From Paraburkholderia sp. D15 (GTDB taxonomy: Bacteria; Pseudomonadota; Gammaproteobacteria; Burkholderiales; Burkholderiaceae), in assembly GCF_029910215.1 (NCBI RefSeq), contig NZ_CP110395.1:1736001-1800000 (forward strand): a stretch of DNA of 64,000 nt. Direction: 5' to 3'. Below are positions 15,280 to 22,406 of this stretch, one piece after another (the stretch's first letter is position 1; each line of letters opens with the position of its first letter). Position numbers and translations under genes: made by a program. Below the pieces are notes generated by a model, which ran no database searches, was not told where the DNA came from, and was given only the letters and a program-made list of their open reading frames with translations.

Positions 15280-16209
15280 CTCGCATTTACGTGTACCCAC
15301 GAATCCGATCATCTTCCGCCACTCAAGGCAGAACCTGACAGCCTATTCCGATATGCTCGTTATCTGCAGAAGAGGTCTGGACCGAAGGACTTTGACGATA
15401 TCCTTCGCTATTACAGAATCGCAGCGGCGAACGGCCACTATAAAGCGAATGAGAACGCGCAGTTGCTGATCTCGCAGGGCCTTGCCCTCTCACCTGAAGG
15501 TGCAAGGGAAGCCGTTGATCTGGCCACGCAGTTGGTTGCGGAAGGCGTGCCCGGCGGGTACTACGATATTGGTTACTACCTCGAGACAGGTTACGGTCTT
15601 AAGCAAAACGAAGTCGTATCCTTGCGATATTTCCGCAAAGCGGCCGATTTGGGAAATCCTGATGCGCAATATCGTATCGGTGAGTTGCTTGCACCGATCG
15701 ATAACGCGCCGGCGATTGCGAAGCAGATGCGTCAGTGTGCGGCAGATCAGGGTTACGGCAAAGCCGCAAAGATGCTAGCGCTCGACCTGCAGGTCGACGG
15801 TTTTTATGCAAACTCAGTTAGAGCGTTCCAGAAGGGAGTCGAGGCAGGCGACTTGCAATCGGCCTCGTTCCTAGAAAACGGCTTCAACGGTGTTCCGCAA
15901 AGCAATCGCCTTTACTATCTAGCGCTACCAGAAGACTCCGAGCGTGTGCGGCGTTATAGCCTTATCGGCGATTTTTTGAGTCGCCGAGAAAATCAAAATC
16001 CCAAGCTCCCCGACATCGACAAGATCGTTCCGCTGCCGCCTGCAAAGCTGCCGCCATGGGACGGCACATTCCAATGGCAAAAAGAACAGGACACAGCGAC
16101 GCCGCCGCCCAAGCCCTCCGACGAACTCATCAACGAACTGGCAAAGGCAAAAGATCTCGATCCGGCAACCGGCTTGCAGCTAAAGACTAACTCCGGTGCA
16201 ACGCCTTAA
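15145..16209 (+). CDS. Sel1-repeat lipoprotein lacking the C-terminal domain (copy 3)
   Basis: A 354-residue third homologue: lipobox VCGC, Sel1-like repeats, and the proline-rich linker VPLPPAKLPPWDGTFQW. It then ends at KTNSGATP, just before the point where copies 1 and 2 continue with their shared C-terminal domain. The missing domain of about 75 residues is not found in any frame in the 70 bp downstream. Either this is the ancestral form and the domain was added through the repeat block, or the array end was cut off by recombination. The Sel1 part, probably the toxin-binding surface, is intact, so it may still be functional. Confidence 0.78.
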   Translation: MADRLIRGGQGRRRLAISLALLVCGCTQKEAATAQLPDLSAVRANLAFTCTHESDHLPPLKAEPDSLFRYARYLQKRSGPKDFDDILRYYRIAAANGHYKANENAQLLISQGLALSPEGAREAVDLATQLVAEGVPGGYYDIGYYLETGYGLKQNEVVSLRYFRKAADLGNPDAQYRIGELLAPIDNAPAIAKQMRQCAADQGYGKAAKMLALDLQVDGFYANSVRAFQKGVEAGDLQSASFLENGFNGVPQSNRLYYLALPEDSERVRRYSLIGDFLSRRENQNPKLPDIDKIVPLPPAKLPPWDGTFQWQKEQDTATPPPKPSDELINELAKAKDLDPATGLQLKTNSGATP

Positions 16210-16279
16210 GCATCAGCTCGCCATGTCGCTGAAAAAACTCGCCCGTTTTTCTTGCGTTCGTTCACGTTCCATCTAGCAT

Positions 16280-17251
16280 CTAAAAGCCGCAAGGGTTGCT
16301 TTTAGTAAGTCGCGTCAGCACCGCCGTTGGTGCAATTTCCCCTGAACGCGGCTCGTTCAGGTACATCGTATTGACAGTTGGGCAATGAGCATCGACATAG
16401 TTGCCAAGGCCACGCAGATCGGCTTCACTGATCGACGTACCGCCGTGCGCAACGCAATAGTCATGTTCTGTTTCAGCCAAGCAGACCTGATGGTTCCAGG
16501 CCGCACGCTGGAACCTCATGCCACCTTCCTGCGTTTGTTCGAGGTCAGCCAGATTGGCGCACGGAGAACCCGAGCGAAACGTAAACGAAAGACGGGTCCC
16601 AATATCGTCATTCGTTTGGCCAGCGTAGCCGATGAACGACGTGGTCATGCCGCCACCGACCGGATGCGCCGCAGGCAGCGCGTGAGAGATGTCTTCTTTG
16701 GTGATACACGCGTACACCTGCAACGAAGTAAATTTCAGATCGGCTTCGGTAGTGTTCTGCATCCGAAAACGATCAGAGCACCGAATGATGTGATCAACCG
16801 AGTACTGAATCGACGGAGGGTCAACGCCAGGCGGCAGCGCCGCGCTCCATCTCGCGTCGGCGAAATGGGTATGCGTGTACCAGCTTTTGTCATCGGCAAA
16901 GACTGTTGTTCGGATAACCTGCCTAGGACGCCAATCGCCGCGGCAGTCGGGCGGCATCGGGATCCCGTCGCCTGTCCGAGACTGGAAGCCGACGCCGAGC
17001 ACACGCATCGTCGCGTCGACGTCGAACATCGAGCCAGAATCGGCCACAGTAGCTAGCCTTTTCACGAAGCGGTCAATCATCAATGTCCGACTATCACCGG
17101 ATGAGTCTGGCGAGGGGGTTCCGTTATCCGTGTCGCCAGAAGAATTGAGCGTGTGCGACGCGCTCCCAGCTTGCGAACGAGGCTCATGCACGCTGTTCGA
17201 GCATGCGCATAGCAGCATTGCTGCTATCAAAAACATTGCGAAAAATCGCAT
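16280..17251 (-). CDS. Cysteine-rich lipoprotein of unknown function
   Basis: A 323-residue protein with signal peptide MRFFAMFLIAAMLLCAC and lipobox LCAC. A Ser/Asp/Gly-rich linker (about 19-55) precedes a folded domain. That domain has eight cysteines (PPDC, IIRC, YAC, SPC, QVC, DYC, AHC, NPC), enough for four disulfides, as expected for a periplasmic or surface domain. I do not recognise the family. It converges with the third Sel1 lipoprotein (70-bp gap) at the edge of the AT-richer T6SS island and may belong to it. A perfect 8-bp-arm palindrome lies 28 bp upstream of its start. Confidence 0.7.
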   Translation of the reverse strand: MRFFAMFLIAAMLLCACSNSVHEPRSQAGSASHTLNSSGDTDNGTPSPDSSGDSRTLMIDRFVKRLATVADSGSMFDVDATMRVLGVGFQSRTGDGIPMPPDCRGDWRPRQVIRTTVFADDKSWYTHTHFADARWSAALPPGVDPPSIQYSVDHIIRCSDRFRMQNTTEADLKFTSLQVYACITKEDISHALPAAHPVGGGMTTSFIGYAGQTNDDIGTRLSFTFRSGSPCANLADLEQTQEGGMRFQRAAWNHQVCLAETEHDYCVAHGGTSISEADLRGLGNYVDAHCPTVNTMYLNEPRSGEIAPTAVLTRLTKSNPCGF

Positions 17252-17279
17252 CGTCGAAGGCTGTGGGATGTTTGGTTGC

Positions 17280-17296
17280 GGCTGATAATATCAGCC
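17280..17296. promoter_or_regulatory. Perfect palindrome, probable operator
   Basis: GGCTGATA-A-TATCAGCC has perfect eight-base arms around one central base. It lies 28 bp upstream of the cysteine-rich lipoprotein start, inside the expected promoter of that minus-strand gene. Dimeric repressor sites look like this. No obvious regulator gene is next to it except the TetR gene, whose own sites are different. Confidence 0.5.
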
Positions 17297-17349
17297 TGCG
17301 TGGTCGATCGCATCGGCGTTCGAGAGACACAACTTAGCGCTCGCCGTTT

Positions 17350-17949
17350 TCACCGCAAAATCCCCTCAATCCCCGCCGCCGCCGCCCGCGCCACCTTCAC
17401 CAACCGCGCCTCTCCCATCCCCTCACGAGCGTTCGCCGACAAACCCGACATCACCGTCGACACAAGATCCGTGACAACCCCCGCGACCTTCGGATGCGTC
17501 GCCGCAACAAACGTCTTAACCTGCGCGCGCCGGCCTTCCGCGGTCCGCCGCGCCAGCAATGCGCTCTCGCTGTCGCCGTGCCCACGCGCCGCTTCAAGCA
17601 CGAGACACCCCGGACGTTCCGGGTCGCGCGCATAGGTCCGGGCAGCGCGCACGAGCAATTCGCCAAGCGCTTCAGCCGGCGCCCGTCCCGCTCGCAGCAC
17701 ATCACCCAACGGAATCTCGGTCTGCGCGTAGCGTTCCAGGACGCGTTCGAAGAAAGCCGCCTTGCTGCCGAACGCCATGTAAAAGCTGGGCGGCTTGATA
17801 CCGAGCGCTTCCGTCAGCGCACTCAGCCCCACACCGTCGTAACCCGACGCATGGAACAGACGTTGCCCGACTTCCAGCGCCGCATCGGGATCGAAGGCGC
17901 GAGGACGTCCCCGTCCAGGTCTTGCTCCAGAATTTAATGTAGTGGGCAC
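17350..17949 (-). CDS. TetR family transcriptional regulator
   Basis: A 199-residue repressor-type protein. The TetR DNA-binding domain is N-terminal (about 10-65): RGRPRAFDPDAALEVGQRLFHASGYDGVGLSALTEALGIKPPSFYMAFGSKAAFFERVL. This contains the standard helix-turn-helix followed by a YxxFGSKxxFF segment. The rest is the variable helical ligand domain. The start is a GTG inside one of two TAGTG-N2-CACTA palindromes, implying autorepression. It is divergent from a 3-hydroxyisobutyrate dehydrogenase-like gene, the likely target. The ligand is unknown. Confidence 0.85.
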   Translation of the reverse strand: MPTTLNSGARPGRGRPRAFDPDAALEVGQRLFHASGYDGVGLSALTEALGIKPPSFYMAFGSKAAFFERVLERYAQTEIPLGDVLRAGRAPAEALGELLVRAARTYARDPERPGCLVLEAARGHGDSESALLARRTAEGRRAQVKTFVAATHPKVAGVVTDLVSTVMSGLSANAREGMGEARLVKVARAAAAGIEGILR

Positions 17950-17951
17950 TA
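17940..17951. promoter_or_regulatory. TetR operator, site 1 (TAGTG-GG-CACTA)
   Basis: Perfect five-base inverted repeat overlapping the GTG start codon (17947-17949) of the TetR gene. It has the same arms as site 2, 47 bp away centre to centre. Confidence 0.65.
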
Positions 17952-17986
17952 TAAAAATCCATTGCGTTGTCGTGACCTGAAATATA

Positions 17987-17998
17987 TAGTGACCACTA
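17987..17998. promoter_or_regulatory. TetR operator, site 2 (TAGTG-AC-CACTA)
   Basis: Perfect five-base inverted repeat in the AT-rich divergent region between the TetR gene and the dehydrogenase gene. Two identical-arm sites next to one TetR gene strongly suggest its recognition sequence. Confidence 0.65.
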
Positions 17999-18145
17999 CT
18001 TTAATTCAATGGATCTTTGACGATCCGACGCATAGTGCGCGCCGTACGGCGAAATTCGGGTCCGCGGCCACGCAGGAGTGCGTCATGAATGCACAAAGAA
18101 ACCCGCAACGGGTCATGTAGAAGGCCACCCATAAGGAACACGCAT

Positions 18146-18997
18146 ATGAAAATCGGCATGATTGGTCTCGGCGCAATGGGCCGGGCGATGGCGCGTAATC
18201 TCGTGCAGGCGGGTCACACAGTAAGCGCATGGAACCGCTCGGGCGGTTCGGTCGACGGCGTGACGATGATCGCATCGCCGGTCGACGCGTTCCAGTGCGA
18301 CGCGGTTCTCACGATGCTCTCCGACGACCGCGCAATCCGCTCCGTGCTGCTCGATGCCGGCGTGCTGAAGCATGCGAAGCCGGGCCTTGTGCACGTCGTC
18401 ACGTCGACGATATCCGTGGCGTTCGCACGGGAACTCGTCGCGTTGCATGACGCGGCGGGGATCGACTATGTGTCGGCGCCGGTGCTCGGGCGACCGGACG
18501 TCGCGGACAAGGGCGAGCTCAACGTGCTGGCCGGCGGCGCGCCGCACGCGGTGGACAAGGTGCGTCCGTTGTTCGACGCGATCGGCAAACGCGTGTGGGA
18601 GATGGGCGCCGACGCGCACGCCGCGAACGCCGGCAAGATCGCCTGCAACATGATGATCACGATGGCGATCGAGGCGATGGCGGAAGCCGTGGTGTTGACC
18701 GAAGCGAACGGACTGACCCGCGAGCGGTTCTTCGACCTGATCCTGAACACCTTGTTCGGCAGCCGTTCGTATCAGATCTACTCGGCGAATATTGCCGCCG
18801 GTAACTATGAGCCCGGTTTCAAGGCGTCGCTGGGTTTGAAGGACGTCGGTCTTGCGGCCGAGGCGGCGAAAGAGGCGGGACGTACGCTACGGATGCTCTC
18901 GGCCGTGCACGCGCAGATGGCGGCGACCGTCGCGGCAGGCATGGGCGAGCGGGACTGGTCGGCCATGGCAGCCTTGACGATCGAATCAAAAGATTGA
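18146..18997 (+). CDS. NAD(P)-dependent beta-hydroxyacid dehydrogenase
   Basis: A 283-residue cytoplasmic oxidoreductase of the 3-hydroxyisobutyrate / 6-phosphogluconate dehydrogenase-like family. The N-terminal Rossmann motif GMIGLGAMGRAMARNL (about 4-19) is followed by HTVSAWNRS, whose Asn-Arg at the end of the second strand fits NADPH. The substrate loop APVLGRPDVADKGELNVLAGG resembles the family motif DAPVSGGxxGAxxGTL with several changes. The catalytic lysine is expected in NAGKIACNMM (about 166-175). AAGNYEPGFKASLGLKDVGLA is the conserved C-terminal helical segment. RBS AAGGA (18133-18137) supports the ATG at 18146. TetR operators upstream suggest inducible expression; the substrate is unknown. 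Confidence 0.85.
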   Translation: MKIGMIGLGAMGRAMARNLVQAGHTVSAWNRSGGSVDGVTMIASPVDAFQCDAVLTMLSDDRAIRSVLLDAGVLKHAKPGLVHVVTSTISVAFARELVALHDAAGIDYVSAPVLGRPDVADKGELNVLAGGAPHAVDKVRPLFDAIGKRVWEMGADAHAANAGKIACNMMITMAIEAMAEAVVLTEANGLTRERFFDLILNTLFGSRSYQIYSANIAAGNYEPGFKASLGLKDVGLAAEAAKEAGRTLRMLSAVHAQMAATVAAGMGERDWSAMAALTIESKD

Positions 18998-19012
18998 ACG
19001 TGACGCAGAGCT

Positions 19013-19687
19013 TCACCGTCCCACGCCGCCCGATGACCGACTGTTGAAAAGCGCAAGCTGAGCGTCGAATGCACGATTGTACGCGGGCCGACCTTCACCA
19101 CGAGCAACATAGGCGGCAAGGTTCGGACTTTCGTCGAGCAATCCCGACGCTCTCAACCTCAGCAGCACCGACACCATCAACAGATCGCCCGCGCTGAAAG
19201 CACCGTCGAGCCATTCGGCGTCGCCGAGTCGATCGGCAAGTTCGCCCAGTCTGCCGCGGATGCGGTCCTCGACCATCGGCAGGCGTTGCGCGTACCAGGG
19301 CTGGTCGCGCTCCTGGAATTTGACGGTCTGGAGATCGAGTATCGGCGGCTCGACGGTGTTGAGCGCGGCGAACATCCACGTGACCGCGCGGGCCCTTGCG
19401 TGCGGATCGTCCGGTAGCAGACCCGTGCGCGTGTTCGCGAGATGGAACACGATCGCGCCCGATTCGAACAGGGTCAGCCCGTTCTCCTCGTAAGTCGGAA
19501 TCTGTCCAAACGGATGCCGCGCGCGATGCGCGGGTTGCTTCATCGCGTCGAACGAAACCAGCTGAACCTCGTAGGGCTGACCCGCCTCTTCGAGCGCCCA
19601 GCGCACGCGCATGTCGCGCGCCAGACCCTTGCCACGATCCGGCGAACGTTCGAACACGGTAATGACGGGAGGCAGGGACGCGGCCAT
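19013..19687 (-). CDS. Glutathione S-transferase family protein
   Basis: A 224-residue cytoplasmic protein. The N-terminal thioredoxin-like domain (about 8-85) contains RVRWALEEAGQPYEVQLVSF, FGQIPTYEENGLTLFESGAIVFHLA (cis-proline after QI and the glutathione-contacting ES pair), and ends before the helical C-terminal domain. ARAVTWMFAALNTVEPPI and LDGAFSAGDLLMVSVLL are the usual helical motifs, with an N-capping Asp in AGDLLM. The start at 19687 has AGGAGA upstream; an extra 19-residue in-frame extension is unlikely. It converges with the dehydrogenase (15-bp gap). The substrate is unknown. Confidence 0.87.
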   Translation of the reverse strand: MAASLPPVITVFERSPDRGKGLARDMRVRWALEEAGQPYEVQLVSFDAMKQPAHRARHPFGQIPTYEENGLTLFESGAIVFHLANTRTGLLPDDPHARARAVTWMFAALNTVEPPILDLQTVKFQERDQPWYAQRLPMVEDRIRGRLGELADRLGDAEWLDGAFSAGDLLMVSVLLRLRASGLLDESPNLAAYVARGEGRPAYNRAFDAQLALFNSRSSGGVGR

Positions 19688-19850
19688 GCTGGTTTCTCCT
19701 GGGTCGCCTAGGTCATCGGGCGCGGGACGCAAGTCGCCGCGCACACATTGACTCGACGTTCGAGGCCGGGCTGAATCGACATTCGTCTGCGACTTTTTTT
19801 GCAGCAGCGCGCTAAACGTGTCGAATCGCGTGCATCCGTTCAGCTTCGAC

Positions 19851-21032
19851 TCATTGCCCCGGCGCTGCGACGGTCGCCGTTTTCTTCAGCGCTGCGTCGC
19901 CTTGGGGTGATGGCATCGCCGAGTCGACCAGTTGATCGTCGATCGCATACAACCGGCAACCGATGCCGTTGACTTCCGTGCAGAAATTCATCGCTTTCGT
20001 TTGAGCGTCCTTACCCGTCGCGAACCCATTGTGACCGTTCGGCGCGATCGCGATCGCGCGACCCGCACGCGGGTCCGCATGCAGAAAATGCTCCATGCCG
20101 GCGCCGATGCCCGGATTGACGTCGCGATACGGCACGATGTCGATGTTGTCGATCGCCACGGTCTTGCCCTGATGCGGGTCGGCATAGCGGATACGCCAGT
20201 TCAGACCCAGCGACTCGAAGAAACGGCCGACTGGCGGCAACCAGATGCGCTCGCCCGCGTAGTGGTGAAAGATCATGTGCGAGTTGCCGTCGGCGGCGAC
20301 GCCTTCGTCGACATACTGCGTGTTGGGATTGCCTTCGCGATAGGCATCGAAGAAACGTCGCGACAGTTCGCCGTTGCCCCAGTACGAATCGTTGTCGCCG
20401 TACAGGAAAATTGCCGGCACGGTCGAGCGGCTGCCGAACTCGCGATAGTCGCGCACGAGCGACTCCTGCCAGCCCGTGCATTTGTCGTCGCGCATGCCGC
20501 CCGCGATATTGACGATGCCGAGTACACCGGGCAGGTTGCGTTCGCCGAGCGCGATTGTCGTGATGCCGCCTTGCGATTGTCCGATCACCACGATGTGCGT
20601 GCTGTCGACGTAAGGCAGCGTGCGCGCGTAGCCGATCGCGGCCTCGACGCTGTTCGCCCAGTGCCGTGCGGCGTCGGCCACGTTGCAGTTATCCGAGACG
20701 TACCTGCCGCCGGACGTGCCGAAGCCTTCGCGCGTCGGCACGATCACCGCGTAGCCGCGGCGCACGAATTCGAGCGACTGGCCATAGAACGATTCGTCGT
20801 TCTGGAAGGCTGCATTGCCTGGCGACTTGCCGTGATTGATGACGACAAGCGGAAACGGTCCGTCGCCCGGTGGCGTGTAGATGCGCGCGGTCAGATTGAC
20901 GGCGAACAGGCCGGCGCGCAGCGGCACCTGGACTGTTTCGTCGCGCATGCCGGCGGCGTGCGCGACGTGGCTAAGGGTGGAGAGCAGGGTGGAGAGCGCG
21001 GCAGCCAGGAGTGTGCGGCGGATTGTTTTCAT
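19851..21032 (-). CDS. Secreted alpha/beta hydrolase (dienelactone-hydrolase-like)
   Basis: A 393-residue exported protein. The signal peptide MKTIRRTLLAAALSTLLSTLSHVAHA has an AHA-type cleavage site at about residue 26. PLVVINHGKSPGN is the oxyanion-hole strand, and GQSQGG (Ser153) is the nucleophile elbow. The catalytic acid and histidine are likely in YGDNDSYWG (about 225) and in a later motif such as PNGHNGF (about 345). Periplasmic esterase or lipase-like activity is inferred; the substrate cannot be told. The region on both sides has no operon partner on the same strand. Confidence 0.8.
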   Translation of the reverse strand: MKTIRRTLLAAALSTLLSTLSHVAHAAGMRDETVQVPLRAGLFAVNLTARIYTPPGDGPFPLVVINHGKSPGNAAFQNDESFYGQSLEFVRRGYAVIVPTREGFGTSGGRYVSDNCNVADAARHWANSVEAAIGYARTLPYVDSTHIVVIGQSQGGITTIALGERNLPGVLGIVNIAGGMRDDKCTGWQESLVRDYREFGSRSTVPAIFLYGDNDSYWGNGELSRRFFDAYREGNPNTQYVDEGVAADGNSHMIFHHYAGERIWLPPVGRFFESLGLNWRIRYADPHQGKTVAIDNIDIVPYRDVNPGIGAGMEHFLHADPRAGRAIAIAPNGHNGFATGKDAQTKAMNFCTEVNGIGCRLYAIDDQLVDSAMPSPQGDAALKKTATVAAPGQ

Positions 21033-21228
21033 TTTTGTGGGGCGGCGTATTGTTAGAACCGAATGCGTTGCGTGTTTGCAAGCCCGAACCAGTGGGTCAA
21101 TGCTGTCGCTTTTGGTACTAATTCGTTAACCAATCTTTACAGACTCCTGTGTTCTGAGTGATAGCGTTTTGATCCCGCTTCTGGTCATGCGGGAAAAACG
21201 ACAAGTCAACTTTGCTCGGGTACACATA

Positions 21229-21711
21229 ATGCCAGTCGTCTGCTTTTTCACGCTTAACTCGCAACAGATGTCCGCTTTATTTTGCCCAGGCTTTGGCGTT
21301 GTACCGGCGTTTTCCGGTAAGGACAGGTACGTCAATGATCCCGGGGCGACGGACGTGGCGGGCAAAGGCCCGTTGCCTGTTGGAACATACTATATTGTCG
21401 ATCGCCAGAGTGGCGGCCGCCTCGGCAAACTGGAAGATGAACTGCGCAACCTGATATCGGGTACACGCCGGGATGAATGGTTCGCTCTTTATCGCAGCGA
21501 TGGCGTGATAGATGACTACACGGTCGTCAACGGGGTGCGTCGCGGAAATTTCCGCATTCACCCGGTGGGTTATTGGGGTGAAAGCGATGGCTGTATAACG
21601 GTATCCAATCCGGAGGTTTTCAAGCGTCTGCGGGCGTGGATCAGGCGGCAGAAGACGGCGAAGATCCCCGGTACGCAAATGGACTATTACGCAAAGGTCG
21701 TGGTTAGATGA
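21229..21711 (+). CDS. DUF2778 L,D-transpeptidase-like T6SS effector (Tlde1-like)
   Basis: A 160-residue protein with the DUF2778 pattern. An N-terminal SGKDRYVNDPG and GKGPLPVGTYYIVDRQ segment leads to a catalytic motif FRIHPVGYWGESDGCITV, in which His111, Ser119 and Cys122 fit HxxxxxxxSxGC of L,D-transpeptidase-fold enzymes. Tlde1 effectors delivered by T6SS attack peptidoglycan tetrapeptides in the target periplasm. There is no signal peptide, as expected for a T6SS cargo. The gene overlaps a small membrane-protein gene by four bases, the usual effector-immunity arrangement. The domain starts almost at the ATG at 21229; longer in-frame starts (TTG 21169, ATG 21187) have no better RBS. The composition is AT-richer than the neighbours. 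Confidence 0.75.
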   Translation: MPVVCFFTLNSQQMSALFCPGFGVVPAFSGKDRYVNDPGATDVAGKGPLPVGTYYIVDRQSGGRLGKLEDELRNLISGTRRDEWFALYRSDGVIDDYTVVNGVRRGNFRIHPVGYWGESDGCITVSNPEVFKRLRAWIRRQKTAKIPGTQMDYYAKVVVR

Positions 21712-21989
21712 AACGGGCATTTATCTCCCTCGGGTTCGCCTTAGTACTTACGCTTCCGCTATCCATCGCCATTGGCCGAAACCCATGGTTCGCCGATTGG
21801 ATGGCAAGCGGCAACGGCTGGCACGCGTTCGAGCCGTTGCTTCGACTATGCGGCGCGGTTGGCGTAGAAGATGATGAGAACATCGTCATCAACGTCATTC
21901 TTATCGTCAGCTTTGCGTTATCGTTGGTGCTGGTCGGACTCGCGCGACGAATTGCCGGCCGTTACAAAAGCGGGCGAGGCGCGCGCTAG
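21708..21989 (+). CDS. Small two-helix membrane protein, candidate immunity
   Basis: A 93-residue protein starting inside the stop codon of the DUF2778 gene (ATGA overlap), so translation is likely coupled. Two hydrophobic segments are visible, AFISLGFALVLTLPLSIAI (about 4-22) and NVILIVSFALSLVLVGLA (about 62-79), separated by a tryptophan-containing, acidic segment (NPWFADWMASGNGW ... GVEDDEN). The basic end RRIAGRYKSGRG favours a cytoplasmic C-terminus and a periplasmic loop. Known Tlde1 immunity proteins are periplasmic or membrane-linked; this one matches no family I recognise. The immunity role is inferred from position alone. Confidence 0.65.
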   Translation: MKRAFISLGFALVLTLPLSIAIGRNPWFADWMASGNGWHAFEPLLRLCGAVGVEDDENIVINVILIVSFALSLVLVGLARRIAGRYKSGRGAR

Positions 21990-22164
21990 CGCGGTACTCG
22001 TGTCTAAGTCATGCGATCCTCACGCGGCACGCGGCACGCGGCATGCGATCCCTCACAACGACCCATCCCCACCGCAAACCGCAAGCCTCCCGCAAGCTCA
22101 CCCAGCGTAGAATGCCGCCTTCCCCGACACTAACCGCGATCCGTTCGCGAACCGAGTCCGCCTC

Positions 22165-22374
22165 ATGAACAAACCGCCGCGCAAGAAGAACCCGACCCTC
22201 GGCATCGCCATCTTCATCGTGGTCGCGGTATCGCTGGTGATTGCCACGCTGCTCTACAACGCCATCACCGAGAAGCGCGAGTTCGACAGTCAGAACGCGC
22301 CGGCGCCGTCGATCTCATCGGACGCGGCCGCCGCGGCCGCCGTCGCGAAACCGGCGAGCGGCGCCGCGCAGTAA
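22165..22374 (+). CDS. Small single-pass membrane protein
   Basis: A 69-residue protein: basic start MNKPPRKKNP, one transmembrane helix TLGIAIFIVVAVSLVIATLLY (about 11-31), then a charged stub and an Ala/Pro/Ser-rich tail. The topology is probably N-in with the tail outside. No family is recognised. It ends 32 bp before the end of the convergent FUSC-type gene. The 175 bp upstream contain three tandem CACGCGG-like units (about 22021-22042) but no clear promoter. Confidence 0.6.
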   Translation: MNKPPRKKNPTLGIAIFIVVAVSLVIATLLYNAITEKREFDSQNAPAPSISSDAAAAAAVAKPASGAAQ

Positions 22375-22406
22375 ACGCCAACCGTCTGGCGCGGCATCGC
22401 GTCGCA

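Noticed and set aside
9811..17280. Whole island as an integrated prophage or transposon
   Set aside because: No integrase, transposase, tRNA end or flanking direct repeats were seen; AT-richness alone is not enough.
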